A stretch of DNA of 64,000 nucleotides. It comes from Deltaproteobacteria bacterium (GTDB lineage Bacteria > Myxococcota_A > Polyangia > Polyangiales > Polyangiaceae). This document shows, piece by piece, positions 1 through 8,968 of this stretch. A program made the position numbers and the translations under genes. Each line of letters begins with the position of its first letter. The first letter of the stretch is position 1. The DNA lies in NCBI GenBank assembly GCA_016218915.1, contig JACRCQ010000072.1, positions 186,001 through 250,000 of the forward strand, in the 5' to 3' direction. The notes under the pieces were generated by a model that was given only the letters and a program-made list of their open reading frames with translations, searched no databases and was not told the origin of the DNA.

Positions 1-281
1 GACAGCTCCTCGGTCGACTGCAACGGTCTGTCATCGAATGAAGCGGTCATTCGAATCCCTCCCCTGCGACTGCGTGGAGACCGCGTGCGGATGAGTCGCC
101 CGCCCGCGAAGCTCGCAAGCCGCCCCTGCCTGCTTGTTTCCGCGCAATCGTTGTGTGGTGCCCTGAGCCTGCTTCGTCCAGTAGGATCAAGCGAATACCA
201 CTTTGCTGCCCACACCCCGTGCGCTTCGTCCGGGTGCGTACTATCGATCCGTACGCTCCAAGTCACGCAGAAGGAACCCAC
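1..281. other. Upstream non-coding region
   Basis: No gene with support lies here; the short ORFs crossing it have no recognisable product. The first 70 bases faintly resemble the 3' two-thirds of a tRNA (an Asp-like GTC anticodon loop at about 28-34 and TTCGAAT at 50-56), but the stems do not pair. The last bases hold the AAGGAA ribosome-binding site of the GH38 gene at 271-276. Confidence 0.5.
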
Positions 282-2717
282 ATGGTCGCGGTCGCTCCAA
301 TCGCTCCAGGGGAATCGATCCAGAGAGGCCGTTCACGCGAGCGGCAGCTGCGCGACAGGCTCGGAATTCCCGGGGCCGCAGAGCACGTGTTGATCTTTGC
401 CGAGACCAGCCACTGGGATCCGAACTGGCTGCACACGTCCGACGAGTACTTTGACCTTCGGGTGAAGCACACGCTCGACGCCGCCCTGGGAGTGCTCGAG
501 GCCGAGCCTGCGCGGGTGTTCTCCGTGGAGTGCATCTTCTTTCTGCGCATGTACTGGGAGCGGGTGCCTGAGCGGCGCGAGGAGCTTCGCGAGCGGATCA
601 ATGCAGGTCGAATCCGTCTGTCGGGCACAGGAATCACCACGCCTGACACCACGCTACCGGTCGAGGAAGCGATCGTGCGCGACTATCTGTCAGGGCGACA
701 GTGGCTTCGCAGCCACGGCATGACCGCTGACCCGTCGGTTGCCTATCTGCCGGACAACTTCGGAAACTCGCCTGCCTTGCCCGCGATCCTGCGCGCCATG
801 GGGGTGCGCTACGCAGCGATGTCGCGCATTGACGGGATGCACTTTCCGGGCGACGACTTCCGGGGTGCAGGGTTCTACCCACGGCCTGGATCGAGCGCGC
901 GAACGCTGGACGATCTCGGCACGCTGGACTTCACGTGGCGTGGCCCGGATGGATCCGAGGTGCTCTGCCACTGGAATGCGTTCACGTACTTCCAGGGAGA
1001 CATGCTCGCATGGCGCGGGATCATCCGGTGGATGAATCGCGTGTTCGGATGGCGCGACCGCTCTGCGGGACACGTTGCGGGCAAGATCGCCGGCTATGCC
1101 AGGCGCCTGCTGCGCGTGTCGCGCACACCCTATCTCTTCTGCCCCATCGGATGCGACTTCAACGACCCGATTCCAGACCTGAGCGGTCTGCTCGATCGGT
1201 ACAACGACGAGTCGTTCCCCAGGACAGGCGTGTATGCAGTCAATGCGAGCCTGGAGGATTACCTCGATCTCGTGGCTGAGCATCGCCATCGGCTTCCCAT
1301 TCTCGAGCTCGATCCGAACCCCTACTGGATGGGATTCTACGCGTCCCGTCCGCAGCTCAAGCAACGCTGCCGCAAGCTGACGAACACCCTGCTGTCCACC
1401 GAGAAGCTCCTGGCAGCGAGCCCCGGCGCTGTCGTCGAGGCCCAGTCTCTGGTGCGCGACGGATGGGACCGGCTCATCGTGAGCAACCACCACGACTTCA
1501 TCACAGGAACCGCGCCCGGGCGCGTGTACCTGCTGGAGCAGGACGGCTGGCTTCGAGAGGCAGAGCAGATGGCCGCCTCGGCCCTGCAGATGGCGACCGC
1601 TGCCTGGCCTGACCATGCCCGGGAAGCACCAGAGGGCCCACCGCAGTACGAGCTGAAGGACGGGAGGCTCGAGGTCCGTACGCGCTGGTATCGGGTCGTG
1701 ATCGACGAAGCGGTCGGCGGTTGCGTCACCGAGTGGACCGTGCCTGGTGCGTCGCGCAACCTGGTGCGCACACCCTCGAACGATCTGGTGGTGCACAGGG
1801 ACACAGGCGGGCTGTGGCGCATGGGGCACGAGTACAGGGGAGGGAGCTTCGACGCGATTGACCGGGTGAGCCGTCACCGGGCGACCCTGACGGTCGAGCC
1901 GCATGCTGGCATGATCGAGGTCACGATCGAAGCGCTGCTCGACAAGCATCCCACCGTGCGCACCCTCTGGTTTGCCTCGGATTCCCCGGTGGTGCGCATG
2001 CGCATGCTGGGTGTGGCAGGGCGACGACGCACCGTGACCTGTCGGTTCCATCCTGCGGTGCGCCCGGATGGACTGGCCATGGACGTGCCGGGCGGCGTGG
2101 TTGCGCGCGACTTCGGCAAAGGGCATGCGCCGACTTTCTGGGCAGCTTCCAGCTTCGTACACGTGGTCGATCGGGAAGACTCTCGCGGCATGGCAGCGTT
2201 TCTCGGCGGTCCAGGGTGCGTGACCGCGGACTCGAGCGGTGCGATCGAGTGGGTGGTTTTGCGCAATGCCCCCCGGGAAATGGCCTGGAGGCTCATTCCG
2301 GTTCCGGCGCATCCCGCGTGGGGGGCCAATGACGAGCAGCACGGCATCGACTACGCGGTATGGTTCACCGAGACTGGCGACTGGCGAGCGAACAGCCTTC
2401 CCATGGCCGCAGAGGAAGCGCTGGCGCCCATGGGTTGCGCCACGAAGCACGTACGACAAGCGGCGCGTCAGCTGCTCATCACGCCACCGGAGGTGCTGCT
2501 TCGAGCGATCAAGCCGGCAGAAGACGGGCGCGGACGGATCGTGCGTCTGCTCGCCTACGGGCATGAGCCGATTGCGATGCAGCTCGTGGATCCGGCGCTT
2601 TCGCGGGTGATTCTGTGCGACGCGCTGGAGCGTGACCTGTCCGAGGTGGTCGTGCAGGAGCGATCGTTCACTCTTACGCCTGTGGGGGCGATCGTGAGTT
2701 TTCGGTTGCTACCCTAG
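282..2717 (+). CDS. Glycoside hydrolase family 38 (alpha-mannosidase-like) enzyme
   Basis: An 811-residue protein with GH38 hallmarks. An H-x-D pair (about H44, D46) opens the catalytic domain, PDNFGNS (D158, the expected nucleophile and zinc ligand) follows, and HHDFITGT (about 403-410) matches the family's second zinc-histidine motif. GH38 enzymes are zinc-dependent retaining alpha-mannosidases acting on mannosides or glycoconjugates. The C-terminal half looks like the usual beta-rich region. The longer open frame begins at 153, but ATG 282 has AAGGAA five bases upstream and gives a sensible N-terminus. No signal peptide is seen, so the enzyme is probably cytoplasmic. Substrate is unknown. 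The stop codon lies in the left arm of the inverted-repeat element that follows. Confidence 0.88.
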   Translation: MVAVAPIAPGESIQRGRSRERQLRDRLGIPGAAEHVLIFAETSHWDPNWLHTSDEYFDLRVKHTLDAALGVLEAEPARVFSVECIFFLRMYWERVPERREELRERINAGRIRLSGTGITTPDTTLPVEEAIVRDYLSGRQWLRSHGMTADPSVAYLPDNFGNSPALPAILRAMGVRYAAMSRIDGMHFPGDDFRGAGFYPRPGSSARTLDDLGTLDFTWRGPDGSEVLCHWNAFTYFQGDMLAWRGIIRWMNRVFGWRDRSAGHVAGKIAGYARRLLRVSRTPYLFCPIGCDFNDPIPDLSGLLDRYNDESFPRTGVYAVNASLEDYLDLVAEHRHRLPILELDPNPYWMGFYASRPQLKQRCRKLTNTLLSTEKLLAASPGAVVEAQSLVRDGWDRLIVSNHHDFITGTAPGRVYLLEQDGWLREAEQMAASALQMATAAWPDHAREAPEGPPQYELKDGRLEVRTRWYRVVIDEAVGGCVTEWTVPGASRNLVRTPSNDLVVHRDTGGLWRMGHEYRGGSFDAIDRVSRHRATLTVEPHAGMIEVTIEALLDKHPTVRTLWFASDSPVVRMRMLGVAGRRRTVTCRFHPAVRPDGLAMDVPGGVVARDFGKGHAPTFWAASSFVHVVDREDSRGMAAFLGGPGCVTADSSGAIEWVVLRNAPREMAWRLIPVPAHPAWGANDEQHGIDYAVWFTETGDWRANSLPMAAEEALAPMGCATKHVRQAARQLLITPPEVLLRAIKPAEDGRGRIVRLLAYGHEPIAMQLVDPALSRVILCDALERDLSEVVVQERSFTLTPVGAIVSFRLLP

Positions 2718-3390
2718 GGGGCTACCTTTCCGTGCAGAGAAGTTCACAGGGAGAAGGGAGGTTGGGAGGGTGATTTGTATCTCGCGGGTCGAGCTGGTCT
2801 TGCGGGAGACCCCGGGGGTGGCGGTGGCGTTGCGGGAGACGATGGAGGCGCGATTTCCCGGTGGGAGAAGGCTTTGGCGCGAAGGCCGTTCCTAACGGGA
2901 AGAGAGCCGCAGATCCCGCAGACCGGCGCAGACAGCCGCGGACTGCCGCAGACCGCCGTAGAAGGGATTGCATGGCTGGTGCTCGATGACTGGCGCTCGA
3001 TGACTGGCGCTCGATGGTGCCATCCGTCAGCCTCGATGCGCCAGCCTGTGCGAAGCTCTGCGTTGATCTGCGGCTACCCTTCTCGATGCGCCAGCCTGTG
3101 CGAAGCTTTGCGTTGATCTGCGGCTACCATTCTCGATGAGTCAGCCTGTGCGAAGCTCTGCGTTGATCTGCGGCTACCCTTCTCGATGAGTCAGCCTCGA
3201 TGCGCCAGCCTCTGCAATCATCTGCGGCGCGACGGCGCGGACGCCCAGGGTTTCCCGCAAGATCCACGCGACCCGCGAGATACAAATCACCCTCCCACCC
3301 TCCCGTCTCCCTGTAAACACTCTGACCTGCAAGGTAGCCCCTTAGGGTATGCCCCGAGGGCCGAAGACCTGCAAGGTAGCCCCTTAGGGT
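2711..3390. repeat. Inverted-repeat element between convergent genes
   Basis: About 100-bp imperfect inverted repeats lie at 2711-2812 and 3243-3349. Both share a terminal ACCCTA(G/A)GGGGCTACC block, a GGGAGGGTGATTTGTATCTC block and a GCGGGTCG block. The right end carries the terminal motif twice, at 3324-3348 and 3366-3390. The core holds 50-bp tandem repeats (3032-3228) and a shorter repeat of GCTCGATGACTG at about 2978-3020. No transposase is encoded, so this looks like a non-autonomous or REP-type element. It accounts for the roughly 670-bp gap between genes. Confidence 0.75.
3032..3228. repeat. 50-bp tandem repeat, about 3.5-4 copies
   Basis: Units begin with CTCGATG at 3032, 3082, 3132 and 3182, an exact 50-bp period. 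Three copies are nearly identical (CAGCCTGTGCGAAGCT, then GCGTTGATCTGCGGCTACC) and the fourth is degenerate and rearranged. The array lies inside the larger inverted-repeat element. Confidence 0.85.
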
Positions 3391-3989
3391 TGCGCAGGCG
3401 CCGCGACCACGTTCGTGGTTCCCACCGTGTACGGCTTGGGCGTGGGATCGCACACCGTGTGCACGTCGCCCACGATGATCGCATTCGCGGTCACCCGGTA
3501 CTGCGAGAACCTCTGCGCCACCTTGGCCCCGGCCGCAGCCGTCACCTTGACCTGGAACTCGAAGGAGGGCGGCGTGTAGTTCGAGCCATCCTCCACGTGC
3601 GCCGGAAGAAACAGCGTGATCGTATTGCCCTGCTTGGTCACCCTCGCGCCTGCGCGCACGTTCGCCGTGCCCGTGTTCGGGATGATGTGCGCTGAGCCTT
3701 CCACGTACGTAGCGCCAGTCGGTACCAGCAGCTCTGTGGTCATCTCGTGGATGTAGTTCAGCCCGGTGTGCGAGATCGGCCCCGAGTTCTTCCCGTCGAA
3801 CCGCGCAGTGAACGTGGAGCCAGCCTCGACCGACGCAGGGATGGTGACGAGCAGCTCAGCGCGCTGGTTGCTCGGTCCGCGCGTGCAGCTCAGAGGAACG
3901 CTGACCGCGGTCGCCGCTTCAGGCACGGTCGTCCACGCAACCGACGCGACTATCACCGCCGCAGACCCAGACTTCATCCACCTTCGCAT
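3384..3989 (-). CDS. Secreted hypothetical protein
   Basis: A 201-residue protein of unknown function. The chosen start (MRRWMKSG) gives a clear signal peptide: basic N-terminus, hydrophobic run AAVIVASVAW and a cleavage region near PEAATA. It has GAGG upstream; the frame itself opens at 4064. The mature part is predicted to be beta-rich and secreted or periplasmic, with phrases such as ITLFLPAHVEDGSNYTPP and FEFQVKVTAAAG that recall adhesin or DUF11-like Ig-fold domains, but this is only an impression. Its stop codon falls in the terminal motif of the neighbouring repeat element, mirroring the GH38 gene on the other side. Confidence 0.65.
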   Translation of the reverse strand: MRRWMKSGSAAVIVASVAWTTVPEAATAVSVPLSCTRGPSNQRAELLVTIPASVEAGSTFTARFDGKNSGPISHTGLNYIHEMTTELLVPTGATYVEGSAHIIPNTGTANVRAGARVTKQGNTITLFLPAHVEDGSNYTPPSFEFQVKVTAAAGAKVAQRFSQYRVTANAIIVGDVHTVCDPTPKPYTVGTTNVVAAPAQP

Positions 3990-4130
3990 GGTACCTCGCT
4001 CCCGCGTCGCGTTCCCGAGAAGACATCTTCGACAAGCATAGGACGGGGATCCCGTGATCGCCACTGCATCGTGGCACGGGCGCCTCGGCCCGGCTTGGCA
4101 TTCCGCACGTGGTCCGGCTATCCTTGGAAC

Positions 4131-4625
4131 ATGGGAACGCGCAAAGCGCTAGGGGTCGCTGTCCTGGCTCTGCTGACGACGGACTGCAGCCTGGAGCCCA
4201 GAAGCTGCACGGAGATGGCTTGCAGCGATCAAAAGACGACGCTCCGCGCGACGGTTGCGGTGCCGCTCGCTCAGCTGTCCGGCGGCAAGGTGATCGCCTG
4301 CCGAAGCAGCGGTTGTGTGACGTCGTATTCGGTGGTCAGCGCTCCCAATGGGAGCCTGGCCATCAATTTTGCGGCTGAGCCATCACCAGGGGCGCTGGTC
4401 GGTAGCATCGTCCCTGTCCAAGGCGGCTCCAGAGCCGAAGTGCCTATGGCGATCACCACGGATCGCTTCAGCGTCCCAGAGCAGGAGACCTATCGACTCC
4501 AGATCTTCGACGGCCAGGGAGCATCCGTGTTCGACAAGCAAGCCGTGTCGGCAGGGCGCTCCTATCCGAACGGCAGGGAGTGTGACAAAGACTACTTCTG
4601 CACAGGCAACGATGTGACGTTCTGA
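4131..4625 (+). CDS. Small putative lipoprotein, function unknown
   Basis: A 164-residue protein. The N-terminus MGTRKALGVAVLALLTTDC is signal-like and has a cysteine at the right place, although Asp at -1 is atypical for a lipobox. The mature part carries several cysteines (for example RSCTEMAC, GRECDKDYFC), suggesting disulfides outside the cytoplasm. The frame is open further upstream, to 3747, but ATG 4131 is the only start giving an export signal. No family recognised. Its last 34 bases overlap the end of the convergent HEAT-repeat gene. Confidence 0.6.
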   Translation: MGTRKALGVAVLALLTTDCSLEPRSCTEMACSDQKTTLRATVAVPLAQLSGGKVIACRSSGCVTSYSVVSAPNGSLAINFAAEPSPGALVGSIVPVQGGSRAEVPMAITTDRFSVPEQETYRLQIFDGQGASVFDKQAVSAGRSYPNGRECDKDYFCTGNDVTF

Positions 4626-7102
4626 CAGATGTCCGTCTCCTTGAGCGCAGCGCGCGCTGCTCCGCGCACATGCCGCGGAGTCCGTTGCCCTTCAGCCACA
4701 GGGCCGAGGCGCGCCGCAAGATCTGCCGGGTGGAGCCTTCCCAACGCCGCGATGGCTGCGATCCCCATCTCGTTCGCTGACTCCCGTGCATACGGGTCCG
4801 CAGCCCTGCGCGCCAGCACGGTCAGTAGATCGATCGCCGAGCGATCGCAGACGCGTCCGAGCGCGAACACGGACTTGATCCGCACGTTCAGCTCTTCTTC
4901 CGGATCATCCACGCGCGCCTGCAGCGCCGGCGCTGCCGACAGCACACCCCTGGCACCGAGCGCCGCGGCAATTCTTGCGCGCACTCGAGGGTATTCTTCC
5001 CGCGTGAGCGATGCGGTCAGCTCCCGATCCGCATCCGCAGACTTCCCGGTTCGCGCCAGCGATTCGGCTGCCCGCCCCCGTACTTGCGGCCATGGATCGA
5101 TCATCAGCCTGCGCACCAGGTAGATCGATGCCGCGTCGCTTTCTGCGAGCGCTGCTGTGGCCGCATCTCGCACCCGCATGTTGTCGTCTTCGAGCGCAGT
5201 GATCAAATAGGGCTGCATCGCCGCGATTCCGTGGGATACCTCGGCTGCTCTCGCCCGGATCATGGGCTCCGGATCCTGCCCCAGGCGTTCGATCAAGAAC
5301 CCCACGCCTCGCGTGTCGCCTTGCGATGCGATTCGGGCTGCGGGCTCGCACAGCAGGTAGCGCATGCGCGTGTCGAGCTGTCCGCGCGAAAGCCGCGCAA
5401 ACGCTGCCCCGGCCGGCAGCTTGACCGCATCCAGATGCGCCCCTGCGGATCGCAGCAGATCCACGGAAACCACCGAGGGCAACGACGGATCGTCGAGCAG
5501 CTTTCCGAGCGCGCTCATGGAGCGAGGCTGCCCCGTAGCTCGCGCCAACAAAGCGCGGATCGATGCGCGCGTCTTGGTGTCTGCGGTGGCCAGCATCGGC
5601 CCGAGATGCTCGATGGCGGCCGAAGGATCGATCGCTGCGAGCTCGTCGACCGCTGCCCAGCGCTGCTCCGCAGTCCCGCTCGCCATCGCGTCCATCAGCG
5701 CCGGCGCGCTGGCTCGTCCGCACCGCCGGATCCGATCCCGCGCATGCTCTCGCTCGTGCTTGTTGCCTGCAGCCAGCCTGGGAGCAAAGAAGCGGCTCGA
5801 TGCCGAGCAGGCAGCGCCGTCGATGATCCCCATTGCCAGCAGCTTGCCCGAGTCGTCGAGCTTGTCGAACCCGTCCACCACCGCCTTGTGCGACGCCTCT
5901 CCGCCGCGCATCAGCAGCGCCGCCGCGGACTGCGCCCTGGGCCCGCCTCCTGCCAGCGCGCCCACCAGACCTGCGAGATCGGTCTGGCCGTCGAACTCGC
6001 TGTACGCGGTCAGCTCAGACACGGTCACAGCGACCTTCTTCGGATCCTTGGACGGGAAGGCGTCGTCGAGCACCAGCGCCACGCACGAGGTCTGAAGCGG
6101 CGCAGGCGGACGAATCGTGTAGCGCGCGCCTGCGGTCGCCCACCCGTCTTCGGGCATGGTCACCTCGAAGAGCTTGTCCGTGGTCGCGAGCCAGAACCTC
6201 TTCGGCGACACGCCACCGTCGACCTCGTGCTTCTCAGGGCGGATCGCGATGGTGAACGATGCGATGGAGACCTCGGACGGAGCCCGCATGGTCACGAACT
6301 CGCCCCTGCCTTCGCCGCCGCGAGCTTCGCTCCACGAGGTGTCAGGGTTGCCATCCGTGACAAACGACGGAGAGCCGATCGCGCTCGACGCACCTGTGGC
6401 CACGAGCAGACGCGACAGCGGCGCGGGCTGGGGTGACGCGACGCGCACGGCCCCGAGCTTGTCCGCGCGATCGCGCTCCTCGCGCGACAATCGCTGCATC
6501 TTGACCGCTTTCAGGGTCAGGTCTGCAGGGTCCACCACGCGGGGTGACAGCAGGGTCGGACGTCCGCACAGGCTCATCTCCCTGCGCACTTCACCCACGA
6601 GCACCTTGACCGTGCCGCCGTCGGCTTCTGACACCTCGACCTTCCCACCTGCCTCGGCCTCGCCGCTTGCGATGTCCGGTATGCGTCCGCTCCAGATCAC
6701 CAACGGCTCGCCGGCTCCGTTGACCGGCGCTGCGATGAGCGCTTCCCACGCGCTTGCTTTGTCACCGAGCTCGACCCGGATCAGGTGGCGTCCCTGGCCG
6801 ATCGACAGCACTGTCAGACGAGCTTTGGAAGGATCCGAAGGGGGAATCGGACCGGACGAGAATGCCAGAGGCTTGTAGTCCGCGGGGGCGCAGGCCGCCT
6901 TGGCACATCCCTGTATCGAAGTGGCGGCAGCTTCGGTCTTGACGAAGAGCGAGAGCGCAGACTGGCCCGTTCCCGCAGGCGCGGTGACCGGGGTCGAAGC
7001 TCCTGCGGGTGGTGGCGGATCCCGCTGTGCGAGAGCCTGGGTCGACACCAGGGCCATCGACAAGCCTACCAGCCCTGCCCATCTCCAAGTGCGTTGTGCC
7101 AT
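4592..7102 (-). CDS. Exported HEAT-repeat protein with discoidin-like domain
   Basis: An 836-residue protein with a signal peptide (WAGLVGLSMALVSTQALAQ). About residues 230-360 resemble an F5/8 type C (discoidin or NADase glycan-binding) fold: GSPSFVTDGNPDTSWSEA followed by beta-rich sequence. From about 370 to the C-terminus run HEAT-like helical repeats, clearest in DDNMRVRDAATAALAE, PWPQVRGRAAESLART and EYPRVRARIAAALG. Such repeats make protein-binding solenoids, so a periplasmic scaffold or carbohydrate-binding role is inferred, not shown. It starts 4 bases after the cysS stop, so the two are probably co-transcribed. Its 3' end overlaps a convergent lipoprotein gene by 34 bp. Confidence 0.75.
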   Translation of the reverse strand: MAQRTWRWAGLVGLSMALVSTQALAQRDPPPPAGASTPVTAPAGTGQSALSLFVKTEAAATSIQGCAKAACAPADYKPLAFSSGPIPPSDPSKARLTVLSIGQGRHLIRVELGDKASAWEALIAAPVNGAGEPLVIWSGRIPDIASGEAEAGGKVEVSEADGGTVKVLVGEVRREMSLCGRPTLLSPRVVDPADLTLKAVKMQRLSREERDRADKLGAVRVASPQPAPLSRLLVATGASSAIGSPSFVTDGNPDTSWSEARGGEGRGEFVTMRAPSEVSIASFTIAIRPEKHEVDGGVSPKRFWLATTDKLFEVTMPEDGWATAGARYTIRPPAPLQTSCVALVLDDAFPSKDPKKVAVTVSELTAYSEFDGQTDLAGLVGALAGGGPRAQSAAALLMRGGEASHKAVVDGFDKLDDSGKLLAMGIIDGAACSASSRFFAPRLAAGNKHEREHARDRIRRCGRASAPALMDAMASGTAEQRWAAVDELAAIDPSAAIEHLGPMLATADTKTRASIRALLARATGQPRSMSALGKLLDDPSLPSVVSVDLLRSAGAHLDAVKLPAGAAFARLSRGQLDTRMRYLLCEPAARIASQGDTRGVGFLIERLGQDPEPMIRARAAEVSHGIAAMQPYLITALEDDNMRVRDAATAALAESDAASIYLVRRLMIDPWPQVRGRAAESLARTGKSADADRELTASLTREEYPRVRARIAAALGARGVLSAAPALQARVDDPEEELNVRIKSVFALGRVCDRSAIDLLTVLARRAADPYARESANEMGIAAIAALGRLHPADLAARLGPVAEGQRTPRHVRGAARAALKETDICQNVTSLPVQK

Positions 7103-7105
7103 GGG

Positions 7106-8665
7106 TCAGACCCCTATGCGCCAGACCGTTCCTTCAGGTGTATCTGCGATTTCGACGCCGCGGACCAGAAGCTCGGCGCGGATGGCGTCTGCGCGGGCAA
7201 AGTCCTTTTGCGCGCGCGCGTCGGTGCGATCCACGATGCTCTTCTCTATGCTCGACGCGTCGAGTCCCCGGATGCGCAAGCGTCGCTCCCGCGTCCGTCG
7301 TGCGTACTCCGCAGGCTCCGTGACCATCAGCCCGAGCACGTCAGCGCTCGACCGCAGCCCGGCCGATCCGACAACCGCGAGCGCCTGGGCCGCTCCCTGC
7401 AGCACCTTGTCCTTCCTGCGCTTGACCGCCAGATCGCACAGGTCGTTGGCCGCCTTGGCCAGCTCTGCGATGGCTGCCAACGCCACAGGCGTGTTGAGAT
7501 CGTCGTCGAGCGCAGCCTGCACCTTGCCACGCGCCCCGCGAATGACCTCTTCGAGCGGTGCGAGCTCCTTGGGGGTCTTGCCCGCAGGCTCTGCGGGCTG
7601 CTTGGCGAGCGCATCGAGGCGCTCGAGCGTCGTGTACAGATAGTCGACCCTTCGCTCCGCATCGTCCACGCCCGGGAACACCACGCGGCCGTCTTCGAGC
7701 TTGACCGAGTCAAAGGTAAGCGGTCCGCGATACTGGACCGTGAGCAGGAAGTAGCGGAACGCTTCTGGATCATTCCTGCCGAGCACGTCGCGGATGGTCA
7801 CGAAGTTGCCGAGCGACTTCGACATCTTCTCCTTGTCGACGTTGACGAAGCCGTTGTGCATCCACACGCGGGCAAAGGGACCCTGACCGGGATGGGAAGC
7901 TTCGCTCTGGGCGATCTCGTTCTCGTGGTGCGGGAAGATCAGGTCCATGCCGCCGCCATGGATGTCAAAGCCGAATCCAAGGTACTTCTCGCTCATCGCG
8001 GAGCACTCGATGTGCCAGCCCGGGCGACCCTTGCCCCACGGGCTCTGCCAGCCGTACGACTCTCCGGGCGCGCCCTTCCACAAGGCGAAGTCGAGCGGAT
8101 CGCGCTTCTGATCGCTCTCCGCCACGCGTGCTCCGACCTCGAGCTCGGCGATGTTGCGACGCGACAGCTTGCCGTAGCCGTCAAAGGCCTTGAGCGAGAA
8201 GTACACGTCCTTGGAGCCATTGGGCATGTCGACCACGTAGCCGGCGCCGTGCTCGATCAGCTTCTCCACAAGGCTGATGACCTCGGGCATGTGATCGCTG
8301 ACCTTGGGCTGGTGGTCCGGCTCCAGGCAGTTGATGGCGCCGATGTCGTCCTGGTAGATCCCGGTCATGCGCGCAGACAGCGACAGCGGCTCTTCGCCGG
8401 TCTCGGACGCGCGCTTGAGGATCTTGTCGTCGATGTCCGTGATGTTGCGCACGAACGTGACCTTCAGGCCGCTGGCGCGCAGGTGGCGCACGAGCAGGTC
8501 GAAGGCCACAGCGCTGCGAGCGTGCCCGGCGTGGGGGACGTCGTAGACGGTTGGGCCGCACACGTAGATTCCGACTTCGCCTGGACGCACGGGCGCCAGC
8601 GGCTCGAGCCGCTGGTTCATGGTGTTGTACACGCGGAGCTGGGGAGATGATGCTGATTCGGTCAT
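7106..8665 (-). CDS. cysS: Cysteinyl-tRNA synthetase
   Basis: Class I aminoacyl-tRNA synthetase that charges tRNA-Cys in the cytoplasm. The 519-residue protein shows YVCGPTVYD with the zinc-binding cysteine at about 36, the HIGH-type motif HAGH at 45-48, HIECSAMS and HGGGMDLIFPHHENE for the zinc and adenylate sites, and KMSKS near residue 280. The C-terminal anticodon-binding region is complete and ends in GTVWRIG, as in other bacterial CysS. It is slightly longer than the usual 460-490 residues. The HEAT-repeat gene follows after 3 bases. A repeat cluster lies just upstream. Confidence 0.97.
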   Translation of the reverse strand: MTESASSPQLRVYNTMNQRLEPLAPVRPGEVGIYVCGPTVYDVPHAGHARSAVAFDLLVRHLRASGLKVTFVRNITDIDDKILKRASETGEEPLSLSARMTGIYQDDIGAINCLEPDHQPKVSDHMPEVISLVEKLIEHGAGYVVDMPNGSKDVYFSLKAFDGYGKLSRRNIAELEVGARVAESDQKRDPLDFALWKGAPGESYGWQSPWGKGRPGWHIECSAMSEKYLGFGFDIHGGGMDLIFPHHENEIAQSEASHPGQGPFARVWMHNGFVNVDKEKMSKSLGNFVTIRDVLGRNDPEAFRYFLLTVQYRGPLTFDSVKLEDGRVVFPGVDDAERRVDYLYTTLERLDALAKQPAEPAGKTPKELAPLEEVIRGARGKVQAALDDDLNTPVALAAIAELAKAANDLCDLAVKRRKDKVLQGAAQALAVVGSAGLRSSADVLGLMVTEPAEYARRTRERRLRIRGLDASSIEKSIVDRTDARAQKDFARADAIRAELLVRGVEIADTPEGTVWRIGV

Positions 8666-8690
8666 GACTGCGGAGGGTATAGCACAGGCT

Positions 8691-8968
8691 GAGAACTAGG
8701 AACTGGGGACTAGCAACGGGAATGAGAATGCGAATGGGGGAGGCGTTGCAGGACGGACAGGGGCAACAGGGCGAGCAGAGGCACGCCGAGGCAACCGGAG
8801 AGGCAGACCCACGCAGCGGCAACCGGGCTGGCATACCCTCGAAGCGGCAACCGGGCAAGCAGACGCACACGGCGGCAATCGGAGAGGCACGCCTGCTCAC
8901 CCCAAGCGATCTCGTCTCCTCTCCCCATTCCCAATTCCCATTCGCATTCCTGTTCCTAGTTCCTAGTA
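8691..8968. repeat. Imperfect inverted repeats enclosing 28-bp tandem repeats
   Basis: The left arm (8691-8741: ACTAGGAACTGGGGACTAG, then GGGAATGAGAATGCGAATGGG) is the imperfect reverse complement of the right arm (8919-8968: CCCATTCGCATTCC, then TTCCTAGTTCCTAGT). Between them are five degenerate 28-bp units of the GCGGCAACCGGGC type. The right arm reaches into the end of the upstream lipoprotein gene and supplies its TAG stop. There is no coding evidence; short ORFs here are repeat translations. Confidence 0.75.
8760..8899. repeat. Five 28-bp degenerate tandem repeats
   Basis: Units start at 8760, 8788, 8816, 8844 and 8872, each 28 bp. The core is G(C/A/G)GGCAACCGGGC or a close variant, followed by AGGCA or AAGCA and a variable tail. 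There are no unique spacers of equal length, so this is not a CRISPR array. Confidence 0.8.

Noticed and set aside
1..75. tRNA-Asp-like sequence (CTGTCAT at 28-34 and TTCGAAT at 50-56)
   Set aside because: Anticodon, D and T stems do not pair and the 5' acceptor would lie outside the window; at best a decayed tRNA.
690..2564. 624-residue minus-strand ORF antisense to the GH38 gene
   Set aside because: Shadow of the GH38 coding strand in high-GC DNA; translation is His/Arg-rich without family motifs.
8760..8899. CRISPR array
   Set aside because: 28-bp degenerate units are directly abutting, with no unique spacers and no cas genes nearby.
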